Assembly (NCBI RefSeq): GCF_007990775.1
Contig: NZ_BJXB01000037.1
Span: 1 to 47,851, forward strand
Length of the DNA stretch: 47,851 nt
Direction: 5' to 3'
DNA from: Deinococcus cellulosilyticus NBRC 106333 = KACC 11606
GTDB lineage: Bacteria > Deinococcota > Deinococci > Deinococcales > Deinococcaceae
The notes under the pieces are model-generated. The model was not told where the DNA came from, searched no databases, and was given only the letters and a program-made list of their open reading frames with translations. The first letter of the stretch is position 1. Every line of letters begins with the position of its first letter. Positions 33,974 through 42,882 of this stretch are shown one piece after another. The translations under genes were made by a program, and so were the position numbers.

Positions 33974-34016
33974 CCCCCACCCCTCCCACACAATGACGGG
34001 ACAGGTGGGGGCTTTT
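33974..34016 (+). terminator. Rho-independent terminator of the 58-residue gene
   Basis: Stem CCCCCACC (33974-33981) / GGTGGGGG (34004-34011), extended by CTCCC/GGGA, then CTTTT. Confidence 0.7.
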
Positions 34017-34126
34017 GCATCTGCAATTCTGGCAGGCACAGGCTCCCGAATTCACAATCCGACTGCGATGTTCAGTCTTTTTGAGATCAAAGGGCGCAGT
34101 TTTGCTGCCCGGTCAAGGAGGACACC

Positions 34127-35236
34127 ATGCAGATTGCTGATCTTGACATCCTGCAGAGCCAGGCACAGTATCCCAGCATCACCATCACCCTTCCCACCCA
34201 CCGCACTTTTCCAGAAAAAGAAAAAGACCCTGTGCGGGTGAAGAACCTGATCCGTGAAGCAGAAGACCGCTTGCTGCAGGAGTACGAGGCCAGAGACATT
34301 CAGGACATCATGCAGAGGTTGTGGGATCTGGCCGATTCCATAGATCACAACCACAACCTGGAAGGCATGATGATTGTCGCCAACCGGGACGTGGCGAAGG
34401 TGTACAAAGTGCCCACGCGACTGGAAGAAAAAGTTGCTGTGCAAGATGACTTCCTGGTGCGTGACCTCCTGCTGGCCCAATCCAGAATCCAGAGTTACTG
34501 GGTCCTGACCCTGGCAGAGAATCCGACCCGTCTGTTCCATGCCGACAATGACCAGTTGCAGGAAGTGCAGGACTACGGTTTTCCTTTTGTGAACGAGGAG
34601 CCCGGGACCCGCATGACCCTGGACACCCGCTATGGGACCAAACCTGACTCCGAGCGGGATGAGCACCTCAGGATTTTCTTCCGCAACATTGATGCAGGGC
34701 TCAAGCAGGCCCTGGACCTGGAAGACCTGCCAGTGGTCCTGCTGGGCGTGGACAAAAACCTGGGTTTCTTCAAGGAAGTGGCCCAGAATTACGACAAAGT
34801 CCTCACCGTCATCGAAGGCAACCACGATCTGGCCACCGCTGACAACACCGCCCTGAAATTCGCTGAACTGGTGTGGCCAAAAGTGCAGGAAGTCATGCAT
34901 GAGCAGCGTCACAATGATGTGGCCCAGGCCATCGATGCTGCGGTCAGCAGCAACACCTTCTTCACCGACCTGAATGACATCTGGGTGGCGACCCTGGATG
35001 GACGCGGAGCCAGACTCTTTGTTGAAGAGGGTTACAGTTTCTCCGCAAAAGTCAGCGAGGATGGTCGTTCCATCGCGGTGGTGGATGAACCCGAAGCCTA
35101 CCGCAACCGGGAAATCGTGCATGACGCGGTGAACCGGATCATTGAACACGTTCTGCAAACCAGTGGCGAGGTTGTTTTTGTCGAGCCTGGGCGACTGGGG
35201 GACAACCGCAAATTGTTCTTGACCCTGCGCTACTGA
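34127..35236 (+). CDS. baeRF-family (bacterial eRF1-like) protein, possible ribosome-associated factor
   Basis: 369 residues, soluble. It has the typical opening SITITLPTHRTFPEKEKDPV, then RVKNLIREAEDRLL, of the baeRF3-type homologues of archaeal/eukaryal release factor 1. The C-terminal eRF1-like domains contain FFTDLNDIWVATLDGRGARL and HDAVNRIIEHVLQTSGEVVFV. No GGQ motif is present, so it is not a peptide-release factor. Related proteins include the Balon hibernation factor that sits in the ribosomal A site. AAGGAGG lies 6 nt before the ATG. It is a single-gene unit bounded by terminators at both sides, next to the nitrate operon. Confidence 0.8.
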   Translation: MQIADLDILQSQAQYPSITITLPTHRTFPEKEKDPVRVKNLIREAEDRLLQEYEARDIQDIMQRLWDLADSIDHNHNLEGMMIVANRDVAKVYKVPTRLEEKVAVQDDFLVRDLLLAQSRIQSYWVLTLAENPTRLFHADNDQLQEVQDYGFPFVNEEPGTRMTLDTRYGTKPDSERDEHLRIFFRNIDAGLKQALDLEDLPVVLLGVDKNLGFFKEVAQNYDKVLTVIEGNHDLATADNTALKFAELVWPKVQEVMHEQRHNDVAQAIDAAVSSNTFFTDLNDIWVATLDGRGARLFVEEGYSFSAKVSEDGRSIAVVDEPEAYRNREIVHDAVNRIIEHVLQTSGEVVFVEPGRLGDNRKLFLTLRY

Positions 35237-35263
35237 GGTTGCTTCAAAGAACAGAAAAGAAAG

Positions 35264-35289
35264 CCCCTCTGCAGAAAGCAGAGGGGTTT
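35264..35289. terminator. Bidirectional terminator between the baeRF gene and the nitrate operon
   Basis: Stem CCCCTCTGC (35264-35272) / GCAGAGGGG (35278-35286), TTT on the plus side and a pyrimidine-rich CTTTCTTTTCT tract on the minus side. Confidence 0.8.
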
Positions 35290-35302
35290 GACCTGGGGTG
35301 AT

Positions 35303-36655
35303 TCAGCTGGGGCGTTCTGCGCCTTTGCGGCCATAGAAGTACCAGTTCAGGGCCACATTGAAGAGGAAGAACGCTGCGATGCCGTAGAAGAAGGCCACGG
35401 TGTTTCCGGTGGCAGCGATGGTGGCACTGATCAGCATGGAGACGATGAAGGGTCCGTAGGCAGCGATGGCAGCGGTCCAGCCAATGACACCCGCAGCCTG
35501 GGTGGCAGGGAAAATCACAGGCATCTGGCGGAAGGTGGAGGCATTGCCGATGCCAGAGAAGAAGAACAGGGACAGCATGCCTGCCACGAAGAAGGGGAAC
35601 TCATCCAGGCTCTTGGGGGTCACGTAGAAGCTGGTGAAGATGGCACTGGCCAGCATTCCGAGGCCGGAGATGGTGGTGAGGATGGCCCCACCGGTCTTGT
35701 CGGCGATCATCCCGAAGACCACCCGCACGGCACTGCCGATCAGGGGACCATAGAAGGCGAACTGCAGGGGCACAGGAGCGTTTTCAAAACCGCCATACAG
35801 GGTCTTGATCAGCAGGGGGAAAGCACCGGAAAGGCCAGAGAAGGCACCGAAGGTCATCAGGTAGATGCTGGTCATCACCCAGGTGTGCTTGTCTTTGAAG
35901 ATGCCAAGGATCTGTCTGGGGTTGGCTTTGACGGGAATGCTTTTCAGGGAGAACCAGGCCCACACAGCACCAATCAGGATCAGCGGAACGTAGACGAAAG
36001 GAGCATTCTGCAGGAAGATTTCTGTGGTTCTGGCCTTGTCATGGAAGGTCTGGGACCCTCCGGTCATGGAGGCGAAAGCACCCAGACCAATCACCCAGGG
36101 GGTCACGAACTGGGCCAGCGAGACCCCGAAGTTGCCAATTCCGGCCTGTATGCCCAGCGCCGTGCCTTGCAGTTTTTTGGGGAAGAACAGCGAAGTGGAA
36201 GGCATGAAGCTGGAGAAGTTTCCTCCACCCAGACCGGCAGCGAAGGCCAGCAGCATCAGCATCCAGAAGGGGGTCGCAGGATTTTGCACGGCCAGACCCC
36301 ACCCGATGGCAGGAATCAGGAGGCTCAGCGTGGAAAAAGTGATGGTGTGCCTGGACCCGAAAATCGGGATGAAAAAGGTGTGGGCAATCCGCAGGGTTCC
36401 TGCAGCCAGACCGGGCATGGCGGTCAGCCAGAACAGCTGCTCGGTGGTCAGGTTGAATCCGACCCCCTGCAAGCGGGTCACGATGGCCGACACCATGAAC
36501 CAGGTGGCGAAAGCAAGCACCAGATTGAAGGTGGTGACGGTGAGGGTCTTCCAGGCGTGGGCTTTGCCCACAGTGGACCAGAAGGTTTCCTTCTCTGGGG
36601 TCCATTCTTTGAGCCAGGTGGAGCTTGACGCAGGTTTCTGGTTTTGACTGAGCAT
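35303..36655 (-). CDS. narK: NarK/NasA-type nitrate/nitrite transporter (MFS)
   Basis: 450 residues, 12 membrane helices. NarK-type features: TFNLVLAFATWFMVSAIVTR in helix 1, where the Arg is the substrate-binding residue, and the glycine-rich nitrate signature AAGLGGGNFSSFMPSTSLFF in helix 5. The signature recurs in degenerate form in the second half. It moves nitrate in or exchanges nitrate and nitrite. The ATG at 36655 has AAAGGA 8 nt upstream; the frame extends 11 codons further without conservation. It is the last gene of the nitrate operon, 104 nt after the other transporter, and ends at a terminator. Confidence 0.9.
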   Translation of the reverse strand: MLSQNQKPASSSTWLKEWTPEKETFWSTVGKAHAWKTLTVTTFNLVLAFATWFMVSAIVTRLQGVGFNLTTEQLFWLTAMPGLAAGTLRIAHTFFIPIFGSRHTITFSTLSLLIPAIGWGLAVQNPATPFWMLMLLAFAAGLGGGNFSSFMPSTSLFFPKKLQGTALGIQAGIGNFGVSLAQFVTPWVIGLGAFASMTGGSQTFHDKARTTEIFLQNAPFVYVPLILIGAVWAWFSLKSIPVKANPRQILGIFKDKHTWVMTSIYLMTFGAFSGLSGAFPLLIKTLYGGFENAPVPLQFAFYGPLIGSAVRVVFGMIADKTGGAILTTISGLGMLASAIFTSFYVTPKSLDEFPFFVAGMLSLFFFSGIGNASTFRQMPVIFPATQAAGVIGWTAAIAAYGPFIVSMLISATIAATGNTVAFFYGIAAFFLFNVALNWYFYGRKGAERPS

Positions 36656-36759
36656 TTTGGGGTTCCTTTCAAAACTTTGTTGAGGCAAGGGGGCAAGGGC
36701 TTGATCGTGGGGTCAGGGGTGGGAAGGCCCCTGACCTGGCAGTTTCGATCAAAGGCAGC

Positions 36760-37995
36760 TCAGGGCAGTGCGTGCATTTTGTTCAGCACTGCAGCGAGCC
36801 ACAGGGCAGCAAGCAGGGTGATGGCAGACATCACCATGAAGGTGGCTTCGGGAAGACCGATCAGGCTCTGGGACACCGCAAAGAGCGGGGGAAGCACGAA
36901 CCCACCCAGCGCACCAAACAGGCCCACCAGACCGCCCACCGCACCCACATCTTTGGGGTAGTACTGGGGGATGTACTTGTAGACGGCAGCTTTGCCAATG
37001 CCCATCCCAACGGCCATTACGAAGAGGAGGGCTGTGAAGGTCCCCACAGACAGGCCCAGGGCAGGGATGCTGAGCACCACAGAGGGAATGAAGATCAGGG
37101 CAAACATCAGCTTCATCACCACGCGGGGGCCAAATTTATCGCTGAGGAACCCCCCCAGAGGACGCAGCAGGCTTGCAGGGAAGATGAACAGGGCGGTCAG
37201 GAGGGCAGCGTTTTTGAGTTCCAGACCGAACACATCGACGTAATATTTGGGGAGCCATGCAGAAAGTGCCACGTAAGCCCCGAAAACCACCACGTAGTAC
37301 AGGCTGAACCTCCACACCCGGATTTCACGCAAGGGCTTCAGGATTTCGGCCATGGGTCTCCCCTGTCCGGGCAGGCGGTCTTCTTTTGGCCCGTAGAACC
37401 ACATGCAGAGGGCCATGATGACCAGCAGCACCGCATACATGATGGGAATGAAGCGCCAGCCACCAGGAATCACGCCACCCAGAAAACCAGCCACAGGCAG
37501 CATGGCAATGAGTGTTGGGGCAATCAGCTTGGTCACACTGGCCCCGACGTTCCCTGCACCAAACACACCAAGGGCAAAGCCCTGGTGTTCTTTGCTGTTC
37601 CAGGCAGAGTTCCAGGCGATCCCCACCGAGAAACTGTTGCCCGCCATCCCGACCATGAAAGCCAGAATCAGCAGCATGGTGTAACTGTGGGTGTAGGCCA
37701 CCAGCGCAGCAGGAATCGCAGTGAACAGCAGAAGTGCAGTGAAGACCTTGCGGCCCCCAAGACGGTCCGTGAGGATGCCAAAATTCAGTCGCCAGATGGC
37801 CCCGTTCAGCACGGCGACACTGGTGAGCCAGCTCATTTGCAGGTCTGTGAGGCCCAGTTCTTTGCGGATCGGAATCCCCAGCACCCCGAACATCAGCCAC
37901 ACGGCGAACATCAGGGTGAATCCGAGGGTGGAGAGCCACAGCACGCGGGTGGCTTCATTTCGTTCCTGGGCTTTGTGGATGGACGCGCTTTGCAT
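36760..37995 (-). CDS. narK: Second NarK-type nitrate/nitrite transporter (MFS)
   Basis: 411 residues, 12 helices. The N-terminal half shows FTLMFAVWLMFGVLGIPIRK and the motif-A-like GILTDRLGGRK; helix 5 has GMAGNSFSVGIAWNSAW, a NarK-type signature; the last third has GMGIGKAAVYKYIPQYYP. It fits the NarK1 (nitrate/proton symport) branch better than the other copy; paired NarK1/NarK2 genes are known in denitrifiers. The ATG at 37995 has AAAGGAG upstream. It is separated from the preceding gene by a 120-nt gap with inverted GCAGAAGGC repeats. Confidence 0.9.
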   Translation of the reverse strand: MQSASIHKAQERNEATRVLWLSTLGFTLMFAVWLMFGVLGIPIRKELGLTDLQMSWLTSVAVLNGAIWRLNFGILTDRLGGRKVFTALLLFTAIPAALVAYTHSYTMLLILAFMVGMAGNSFSVGIAWNSAWNSKEHQGFALGVFGAGNVGASVTKLIAPTLIAMLPVAGFLGGVIPGGWRFIPIMYAVLLVIMALCMWFYGPKEDRLPGQGRPMAEILKPLREIRVWRFSLYYVVVFGAYVALSAWLPKYYVDVFGLELKNAALLTALFIFPASLLRPLGGFLSDKFGPRVVMKLMFALIFIPSVVLSIPALGLSVGTFTALLFVMAVGMGIGKAAVYKYIPQYYPKDVGAVGGLVGLFGALGGFVLPPLFAVSQSLIGLPEATFMVMSAITLLAALWLAAVLNKMHALP

Positions 37996-38010
37996 GGTTG
38001 CTCCTTTGGG

Positions 38011-38099
38011 GCAGAAGGCTGAAGGCAGAAAGCAGAAGGCAGGCAAACTTTTGCTGATGCGAGCTGATAAGCCTTCTGCCTTGGCTTTCAGCCTTCTGC
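38011..38099. repeat. Intercistronic inverted repeats (GCAGAAGGC family)
   Basis: GCAGAAGGCTGAA (38011-38023) pairs with TTCAGCCTTCTGC (38087-38099), and GCAGAAGGC (38032-38040) with GCCTTCTGC (38071-38079), forming a nested hairpin inside the operon. It could stabilise or attenuate the message, or be one copy of a dispersed intergenic repeat. Confidence 0.65.
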
Positions 38100-38116
38100 G
38101 GGGCCGGAGGCCCCCC

Positions 38117-38323
38117 TCAATTGCGAATCATCGACACCAGTTTCAGATTCAGCCCCCCCAGGGCCAGCGAACTTGCCGCAATAGGCCACAGGATGCCTTT
38201 CTCTCCACCCAGATACGCGTCCAGGCCGGTGATCAGCAGGAAGAGCTGGATGGTCCACAGGACCAGCACGAAGAGCAGGATCAGGTCAATGACCACGGTT
38301 TTCTGCTGGTTTGAGCGGTTCAT
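38117..38323 (-). CDS. Small two-helix membrane protein of the nitrate operon
   Basis: 68 residues with two membrane helices (about 11-33 and 44-62; DLILLFVLVLWTIQLFLLIT and WPIAASSLALGGLNLKLV). It overlaps the Rieske gene by 4 nt (ATGA). I do not know a function; the position suggests a small subunit or assembly factor that anchors the Rieske or Fe-S protein. Confidence 0.8.
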   Translation of the reverse strand: MNRSNQQKTVVIDLILLFVLVLWTIQLFLLITGLDAYLGGEKGILWPIAASSLALGGLNLKLVSMIRN

Positions 38324-38823
38324 GCTTCACCCATCCCCACAGCAAACACTTTGCCGTCTCTGACTTCAATTTCCACACGGTCCAGGCCACGCTGGGGTGG
38401 ACCTGCGAGCACGTCACCGGATCTGGCATCGAAGAAACCTTCATGGCAGGGGCATTCCAGTTTTCCAGTGTGTTCTGCGAAGAACACATGGCAACCCAGG
38501 TGGGGGCATTTCTGGCTGAATGCGCTGAAGGTTCCGTCTTCGTGGCGGAGGAGCAGGGCGTGGTCGTCCTTGTGGGGGTAATGGAAGGCCAGGAAACCTC
38601 TGGGTTTGATCTGGTCCACTGCAGCAATTTCCTGCTCCGGGTAATCGGTGCGGGGTTTGGATAGGGTCCCAGCAGCGGCCAGAACGGTGGTTCCAACAGC
38701 GAGGGCTCCGCTGGACAGGCCCAGGAAACGGGTGAATTCACGGCGGGTGATCAGGCTGGTTTTGTCCCAGTCCACCGAGAAGTCCCTCTTCCAGTGGGGG
38801 TCTTTTTGGGCTTTGTTTTTCAC
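38320..38823 (-). CDS. Rieske [2Fe-2S] protein with Tat-type anchor
   Basis: 167 residues. A 26-residue N-terminal tail is followed by a twin-arginine segment TRREFTRFLGLSSGALAVG and a hydrophobic stretch (about 36-53). The Rieske domain has C106PHLGC111 and C124PCHEG129, supplying the two Cys and two His of a high-potential [2Fe-2S] cluster; the disulfide cysteines are present too. It should be exported folded by Tat and stay anchored, facing the outside of the membrane. Its role in a nitrate operon is unexpected; it could accept electrons from quinol and pass them to the cytochrome-like subunit. It is translationally coupled at both ends. Confidence 0.9.
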   Translation of the reverse strand: MKNKAQKDPHWKRDFSVDWDKTSLITRREFTRFLGLSSGALAVGTTVLAAAGTLSKPRTDYPEQEIAAVDQIKPRGFLAFHYPHKDDHALLLRHEDGTFSAFSQKCPHLGCHVFFAEHTGKLECPCHEGFFDARSGDVLAGPPQRGLDRVEIEVRDGKVFAVGMGEA

Positions 38824-39467
38824 AGCAGGCCTCCTGACATGGGCATGGCTTCCAGATGACTGAAAGGATCGAGGTGGTCGTAGGCGTTGTCTTCGAAGCG
38901 GCCATCGAGGTGGTGCATCACGTCCATGGACAGGTTGACGTAACCGTCGGGGGCCACCAGGAACACACGGGTTTTGATTTCCTGCATGCCGAAATCGAAG
39001 GTGTTGATGGGGGTGCCTTTGCGTCTGGACTGGAATTCCTCGAGGGTGCCGTAGAAGAGGGCCTCACTGGGGCACACGGTGGCGCACATGGGTTTCAGTC
39101 CCTGTGATGTGCGGTCGTAGCAGAGGTCGCACTTCATCATCTGGTCCATCTCGGGGTAGTAGCGGGGCACACCGAAGGGGCAGGAAACCACGCAGTTTTT
39201 GCAGCCGATGCAGCGTTCTTTCAGGCTGCTCTGCACCACCTGATCCTCGGTGCGTTTGATGGCATCTGCAGGGCACACGGCGGCGCAGGTGGGGTTCTCA
39301 CAATGCATGCAGACCATCGGGACCGTCTGGGTGGAGCTTCCGCGCTCCATGTACTCCAGGTGGATCATGGGCTTGCCCTTGTGGGTGGCGCACTCACTGC
39401 AGGCCTGCATGCAGCTCTTGCATCCGATGCAGCGGATCGGGTCGATGAAGAAGCGCATCTCGCTCAT
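38820..39467 (-). CDS. Ferredoxin-type electron-transfer subunit with four Fe-S motifs
   Basis: 215 residues. Four cysteine clusters of the NrfC/DmsB/NarH-like class: CIGCKSCMQAC, CMHCENPTCAAVCP, CIGCKNCVVSCP and CDLC...CATVCP. It is cytoplasmic (no signal) and most likely the electron-transfer partner of the molybdopterin subunit, whose stop codon it overlaps by 4 nt. The C-terminal about 60 residues (MQEIKTRVFLVAPDGYVNLS) are outside the usual fold and may contact other subunits. Confidence 0.92.
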   Translation of the reverse strand: MSEMRFFIDPIRCIGCKSCMQACSECATHKGKPMIHLEYMERGSSTQTVPMVCMHCENPTCAAVCPADAIKRTEDQVVQSSLKERCIGCKNCVVSCPFGVPRYYPEMDQMMKCDLCYDRTSQGLKPMCATVCPSEALFYGTLEEFQSRRKGTPINTFDFGMQEIKTRVFLVAPDGYVNLSMDVMHHLDGRFEDNAYDHLDPFSHLEAMPMSGGLL

Positions 39468-41782
39468 CTGGAGAAGTCCTTTCTGCGGTCATTGATGCCA
39501 TAGCTGACAGGGAGGTTTTCGGTCTTGTTGGCAAGGTGCTGGGCTTCTTCGCCTTCCCGGATTTCTTCGGGGGTGGCTTTCGAAACGGCGCAGGCACTGA
39601 CTTTGAACTCGGGGATCTTGGAGATGGGGTCGAGTGCCCTCTGGGTGAGCATGTTGATGCTCTGTTTGCCCCCCCAGTGGTACGGCACGAACACGGTGTC
39701 CGGGCGGATGGTGTTGACCACCATGGCTTTGACGGTGATCTGGCCCCTGCGGGTTTTCACGGTCACCCATTCCCCATCTTTGATGCCAAGTTTCAGGGCG
39801 AGTCTGGGGTGGATTTCCATTTTGGGGTTGGGGTACTGGTCCACCAGGGGGCCAATGCGGCGGGTCTGGGTGCCGGAGAGGTACTGGCTGACCACGCGGC
39901 CCGTGGTGAGCCAGATGGGGTACTGCCCATCCACCACTTCTGCGGATTCACGCCAGTGCACGGCATTGAAGTGTCCTTTGCCATCCGGGTGGTAGAACTT
40001 GCCACCTTCAAAGAGTCTGGGGGTGCCGGGGTGGTTGGTGTCGAGGTCCTCGGAGCGTTTTGCAGCTTTGCCTTTTTCGGTGGTCTGGGGAGCGGGCCAG
40101 AAAACGCCGTTTTCTTTTTCCACGCGGTCCCAGGTGATGCCGGAGTAATCTGCTGTTCCCCCTCTGGAGGCGATGCGAAGCTCTTCAAAGATGTCGCGGG
40201 TGTTCTTGTAGGGGAAGTACTTGCCGCGACCAAGACGGTTTGCGATGTCCAGCAGGATTTCCCAGTCTTTGCGGGCTTCACCGGGAGGGGTGATGGCCTG
40301 ATTGATCTTGATGACCCGGCCTTCTCCAGAGGTGGTGGTGCCCTCGTCTTCTTCCTGAAGGCTGCCTGGGAGCACGATGTCAGCGTGCTGGGCGGTTTCG
40401 GAGAGGAAGAAGTCGATCACGGTGTAGTGCTCCAGTTTGTCCAGCGCTTCACGGTTGAAGTTGGCATCGGGGAGGCTGACCAGGGGGTTGAAGCAGATGG
40501 AGAGCAGCCCTTTGATCTTGCCCGCGTGGATTTCATTGAGGATTTCCTGGGCAGAGAGGCCCTTACCAGGGATTTCGCTCTCCTCCACCCCCCACACGTC
40601 TGCAATGTACTTGCGGTGCTCGGGGTTGGTGATGTCCCGGTTTCCGGGAAGCTGGTCGCACTTGTGGCCGTGTTCCCGGCCGCCCTGGCCGTTGCCCTGT
40701 CCGGTGATGGTGCTGTGACCACACCCTTCCCGACCAATTTTTCCGGTGGCCAGGGCGAGGTTGGCGCAGGAGACGACGTTCTCAACCCCTTTGGTGTGGT
40801 GCTCCAGACCTCTGGCATGCAGGATCATTCCAGTTTCGGCTTCACCGTACCAGCGGGCAGCTTTTTCGATCTGGTGGGCGGGGATACCGGTGATCTTTGC
40901 GGCCCACTCGGGGGTGGCGTCTTTGACGGCTTCGCGGGTTTCTTCAAAGCCCGTGGTGTGCTCGGCAATGAATTTCTCGTCGGTGAGGCCATCTCTGATG
41001 ATCACGTGCAGCATCGCCATCAGCAGGGCACTGTCACTGCCAGGACGCAGGGGCAGGTAAAGGTCGGCTGTTCTTGCCATCGGGACCATGCGGGGATCGG
41101 CGTAGATCAGCTTTGCCCCGTTGTCTCTGGCCCGCCAGACGTAATCGGTGGTGATGGGGAAGCATTCGGCAATGTTGGTGCCAATCACGAAGATCACTTT
41201 GGCTTTGGTGATGTCTTCCCAGTGGTTGGAGGCACGGTCGATGCCGTAGGCTTTTTTGTTTCCGGCTCCGGCGCTCACCATGCAGAGGCGTCCGTTGTAA
41301 TCGAGATTTGCAGTCTGCAGGGCAAGACGGGCAAATTTGCCAACCAGGTAACTCTTTTCGGTGGTGAGGCTGACTCCACTCAGCATCGCGAAGCTGTCCT
41401 TGCCGTACTTGTCCTGAATTTCACGGATCTTGCGCACGGTTTCTTCGAGGGCCTGGTCCCAGGAGATGCGCTCGTAGCCTTTTTCGGTGCGCTTCATGGG
41501 GTGCAGCAGGCGGTCGGGGTGGGAGCCTTGCAGGTAACGCTTGACCCCTTTGGGACAGAGTTTGCCTTTGTTGAAGGGGAAGTCGGTGCGCGGTTCAAAA
41601 CCCACCACGGCGTTGTCTTTGACTTTGAGGTTGATCCCGCATTGCTGGCCACAGAAGCAGCAGTGGGTGGCGATCAGCTGGTCGTAATCCTCGACGGTCT
41701 TGAAACCACCAGCGGGGGTGTAGTGCAGGGTCGGTCCGTACTGCTCGACCATCTGTTCGCGGGTTAAGGGCACTTTAGCCAT
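39464..41782 (-). CDS. Molybdopterin nitrate reductase, catalytic subunit (Nas/Nap-like)
   Basis: 772 residues. N-terminal [4Fe-4S] motif with Cys41/42, Cys44, Cys48 and Cys76 (CCFCGQQCG and GKLCPKG). The probable molybdenum ligand is Cys167 in NGRLCMVSAGAG, as in Nas/Nap/NarB enzymes; respiratory NarG has Asp. No Tat signal, so cytoplasmic. The C-terminal MGD-binding domain contains PIWLTTGRVVSQYLSGTQTR. Formate dehydrogenases share this fold, but two NarK genes in the operon favour nitrate. I start at 41782 (ATG overlapping the upstream TAA) rather than at the earlier frame opening. It overlaps the Fe-S gene by 4 nt. Confidence 0.9.
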   Translation of the reverse strand: MAKVPLTREQMVEQYGPTLHYTPAGGFKTVEDYDQLIATHCCFCGQQCGINLKVKDNAVVGFEPRTDFPFNKGKLCPKGVKRYLQGSHPDRLLHPMKRTEKGYERISWDQALEETVRKIREIQDKYGKDSFAMLSGVSLTTEKSYLVGKFARLALQTANLDYNGRLCMVSAGAGNKKAYGIDRASNHWEDITKAKVIFVIGTNIAECFPITTDYVWRARDNGAKLIYADPRMVPMARTADLYLPLRPGSDSALLMAMLHVIIRDGLTDEKFIAEHTTGFEETREAVKDATPEWAAKITGIPAHQIEKAARWYGEAETGMILHARGLEHHTKGVENVVSCANLALATGKIGREGCGHSTITGQGNGQGGREHGHKCDQLPGNRDITNPEHRKYIADVWGVEESEIPGKGLSAQEILNEIHAGKIKGLLSICFNPLVSLPDANFNREALDKLEHYTVIDFFLSETAQHADIVLPGSLQEEDEGTTTSGEGRVIKINQAITPPGEARKDWEILLDIANRLGRGKYFPYKNTRDIFEELRIASRGGTADYSGITWDRVEKENGVFWPAPQTTEKGKAAKRSEDLDTNHPGTPRLFEGGKFYHPDGKGHFNAVHWRESAEVVDGQYPIWLTTGRVVSQYLSGTQTRRIGPLVDQYPNPKMEIHPRLALKLGIKDGEWVTVKTRRGQITVKAMVVNTIRPDTVFVPYHWGGKQSINMLTQRALDPISKIPEFKVSACAVSKATPEEIREGEEAQHLANKTENLPVSYGINDRRKDFSR

Positions 41783-42882
41783 TACATGAACTCCTTGCCG
41801 GAAACCCGGAACTGGTTGGCGGTGACCATCTTGCGGCGGCAACTGGGGCACAGGTTCTGCCAGTTGTCGGCCTGCTGGTGGGTGTAATCAAAGCCCAGTT
41901 CGGGAAGGATGGTTTTGATGTCCTGCTGGTGCATGAGGCTGATGTATTCGTCTCCACAGCGGGCACACTTGCCCTGCTCGGTGGTCTCTCCAGCGGCCTT
42001 GTAGAACCACACACCGACGTTGGCGATGCGCTGGAAAATGTGGAAGAACTTGCCGAAGGGGAGGTACAGGAGCCACAGCATCACGGTTACAGCGTGGGTG
42101 GTGGTGATCCAGTAGTAGAACTTCCCTTCCATGAACATGTTGGAAATGGTGAGCATCATGCCCGTCACACACACGGCGAACAGCAGGATCAGGGGCATCA
42201 TGTCGTTGTCGAAACGCTGGGTGGTCAGTTCGGCCTCGTCTTTCATGCGGCGACCCACTGCCAGGGTGATGCCGATCAGGCACAGCACCGCAGAGATGTT
42301 CAGCATGTGGAAGTACAGCCAGCCCACCACACTGCGGGCAGCAAAGGCCGTGAAGGTCAGGTCGAAACCGAACAGCACCATGTAGTAGTGGTCGGGTCTT
42401 TCTGGGAGACTGGCAAAGTGCAGCCAGCCGAAGGTGAGGGGGAAGGTGACGGCAATGGCGAGCAGGCACCCCCAGAAGATGAACTGGTGGGCAGCCCAGC
42501 GGCCTCTGGAACGCTGGCGGATGAATCGTTGCTCCAGCAGTTTCTCCCAGGCCAGCACGAAGAACATCAGGGTGTTTTTGATGCGCTTTCCGGGTTCCCA
42601 GAACAGCTGCCAGCCCCTTTTCCAGTACAGTTTGGTGGCTGGACGCTGGAGCCACACGGCGTAGCGGTACACCACACCAAACAGGGCGAAAACCGTACTG
42701 AAGCAGTATCCTGCGAGTGCCCCATCGAAACTTTTCAGGCGGTTGGAGCCCACGAAGATCAGGACGCACAGCACCACAGAAAACACCAGACCCACCATCA
42801 CCCCTTTGCGATCCAGGGTGACGTCCATCATGGGGACCTGGATGGGCAGGGATTCTTTGTTATTCAGGCTGGGGTTTTGCAT
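41782..42882 (-). CDS. Cytochrome-b-like membrane subunit with C-terminal zinc ribbon
   Basis: 366 residues, seven or so membrane helices. Several carry histidines placed to bind haem b (HQFIFWGCLLAIAVTFPLTF, YFHMLNISAVLCLIG, THAVTVMLWLL...KFFHIFQR), similar in layout to NarI/HdrE/DsrM-type subunits. The cytoplasmic tail ends in a CARCG...CPSCRRK zinc-ribbon or rubredoxin-like knuckle, which is unusual for such subunits. It probably links the quinone pool to the Fe-S and molybdenum proteins. The ATG at 42882 has AGGAGG upstream; its TAA overlaps the next ATG by one base, and it overlaps the preceding small gene by 23 nt. Confidence 0.82.
   Translation of the reverse strand: MQNPSLNNKESLPIQVPMMDVTLDRKGVMVGLVFSVVLCVLIFVGSNRLKSFDGALAGYCFSTVFALFGVVYRYAVWLQRPATKLYWKRGWQLFWEPGKRIKNTLMFFVLAWEKLLEQRFIRQRSRGRWAAHQFIFWGCLLAIAVTFPLTFGWLHFASLPERPDHYYMVLFGFDLTFTAFAARSVVGWLYFHMLNISAVLCLIGITLAVGRRMKDEAELTTQRFDNDMMPLILLFAVCVTGMMLTISNMFMEGKFYYWITTTHAVTVMLWLLYLPFGKFFHIFQRIANVGVWFYKAAGETTEQGKCARCGDEYISLMHQQDIKTILPELGFDYTHQQADNWQNLCPSCRRKMVTANQFRVSGKEFM

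Noticed and set aside
34127..35236. Peptide-chain release factor
   Set aside because: No GGQ motif; the protein belongs to the baeRF side branch rather than to functional release factors.
39536..41767. 743-codon plus-strand frame opposite the nitrate reductase
   Set aside because: Antisense shadow produced by biased codon use; it contains no recognisable domain.
39464..41782. Formate dehydrogenase
   Set aside because: The fold is shared, but the RLCMVSA ligand region and two NarK genes in the same operon favour nitrate reductase.
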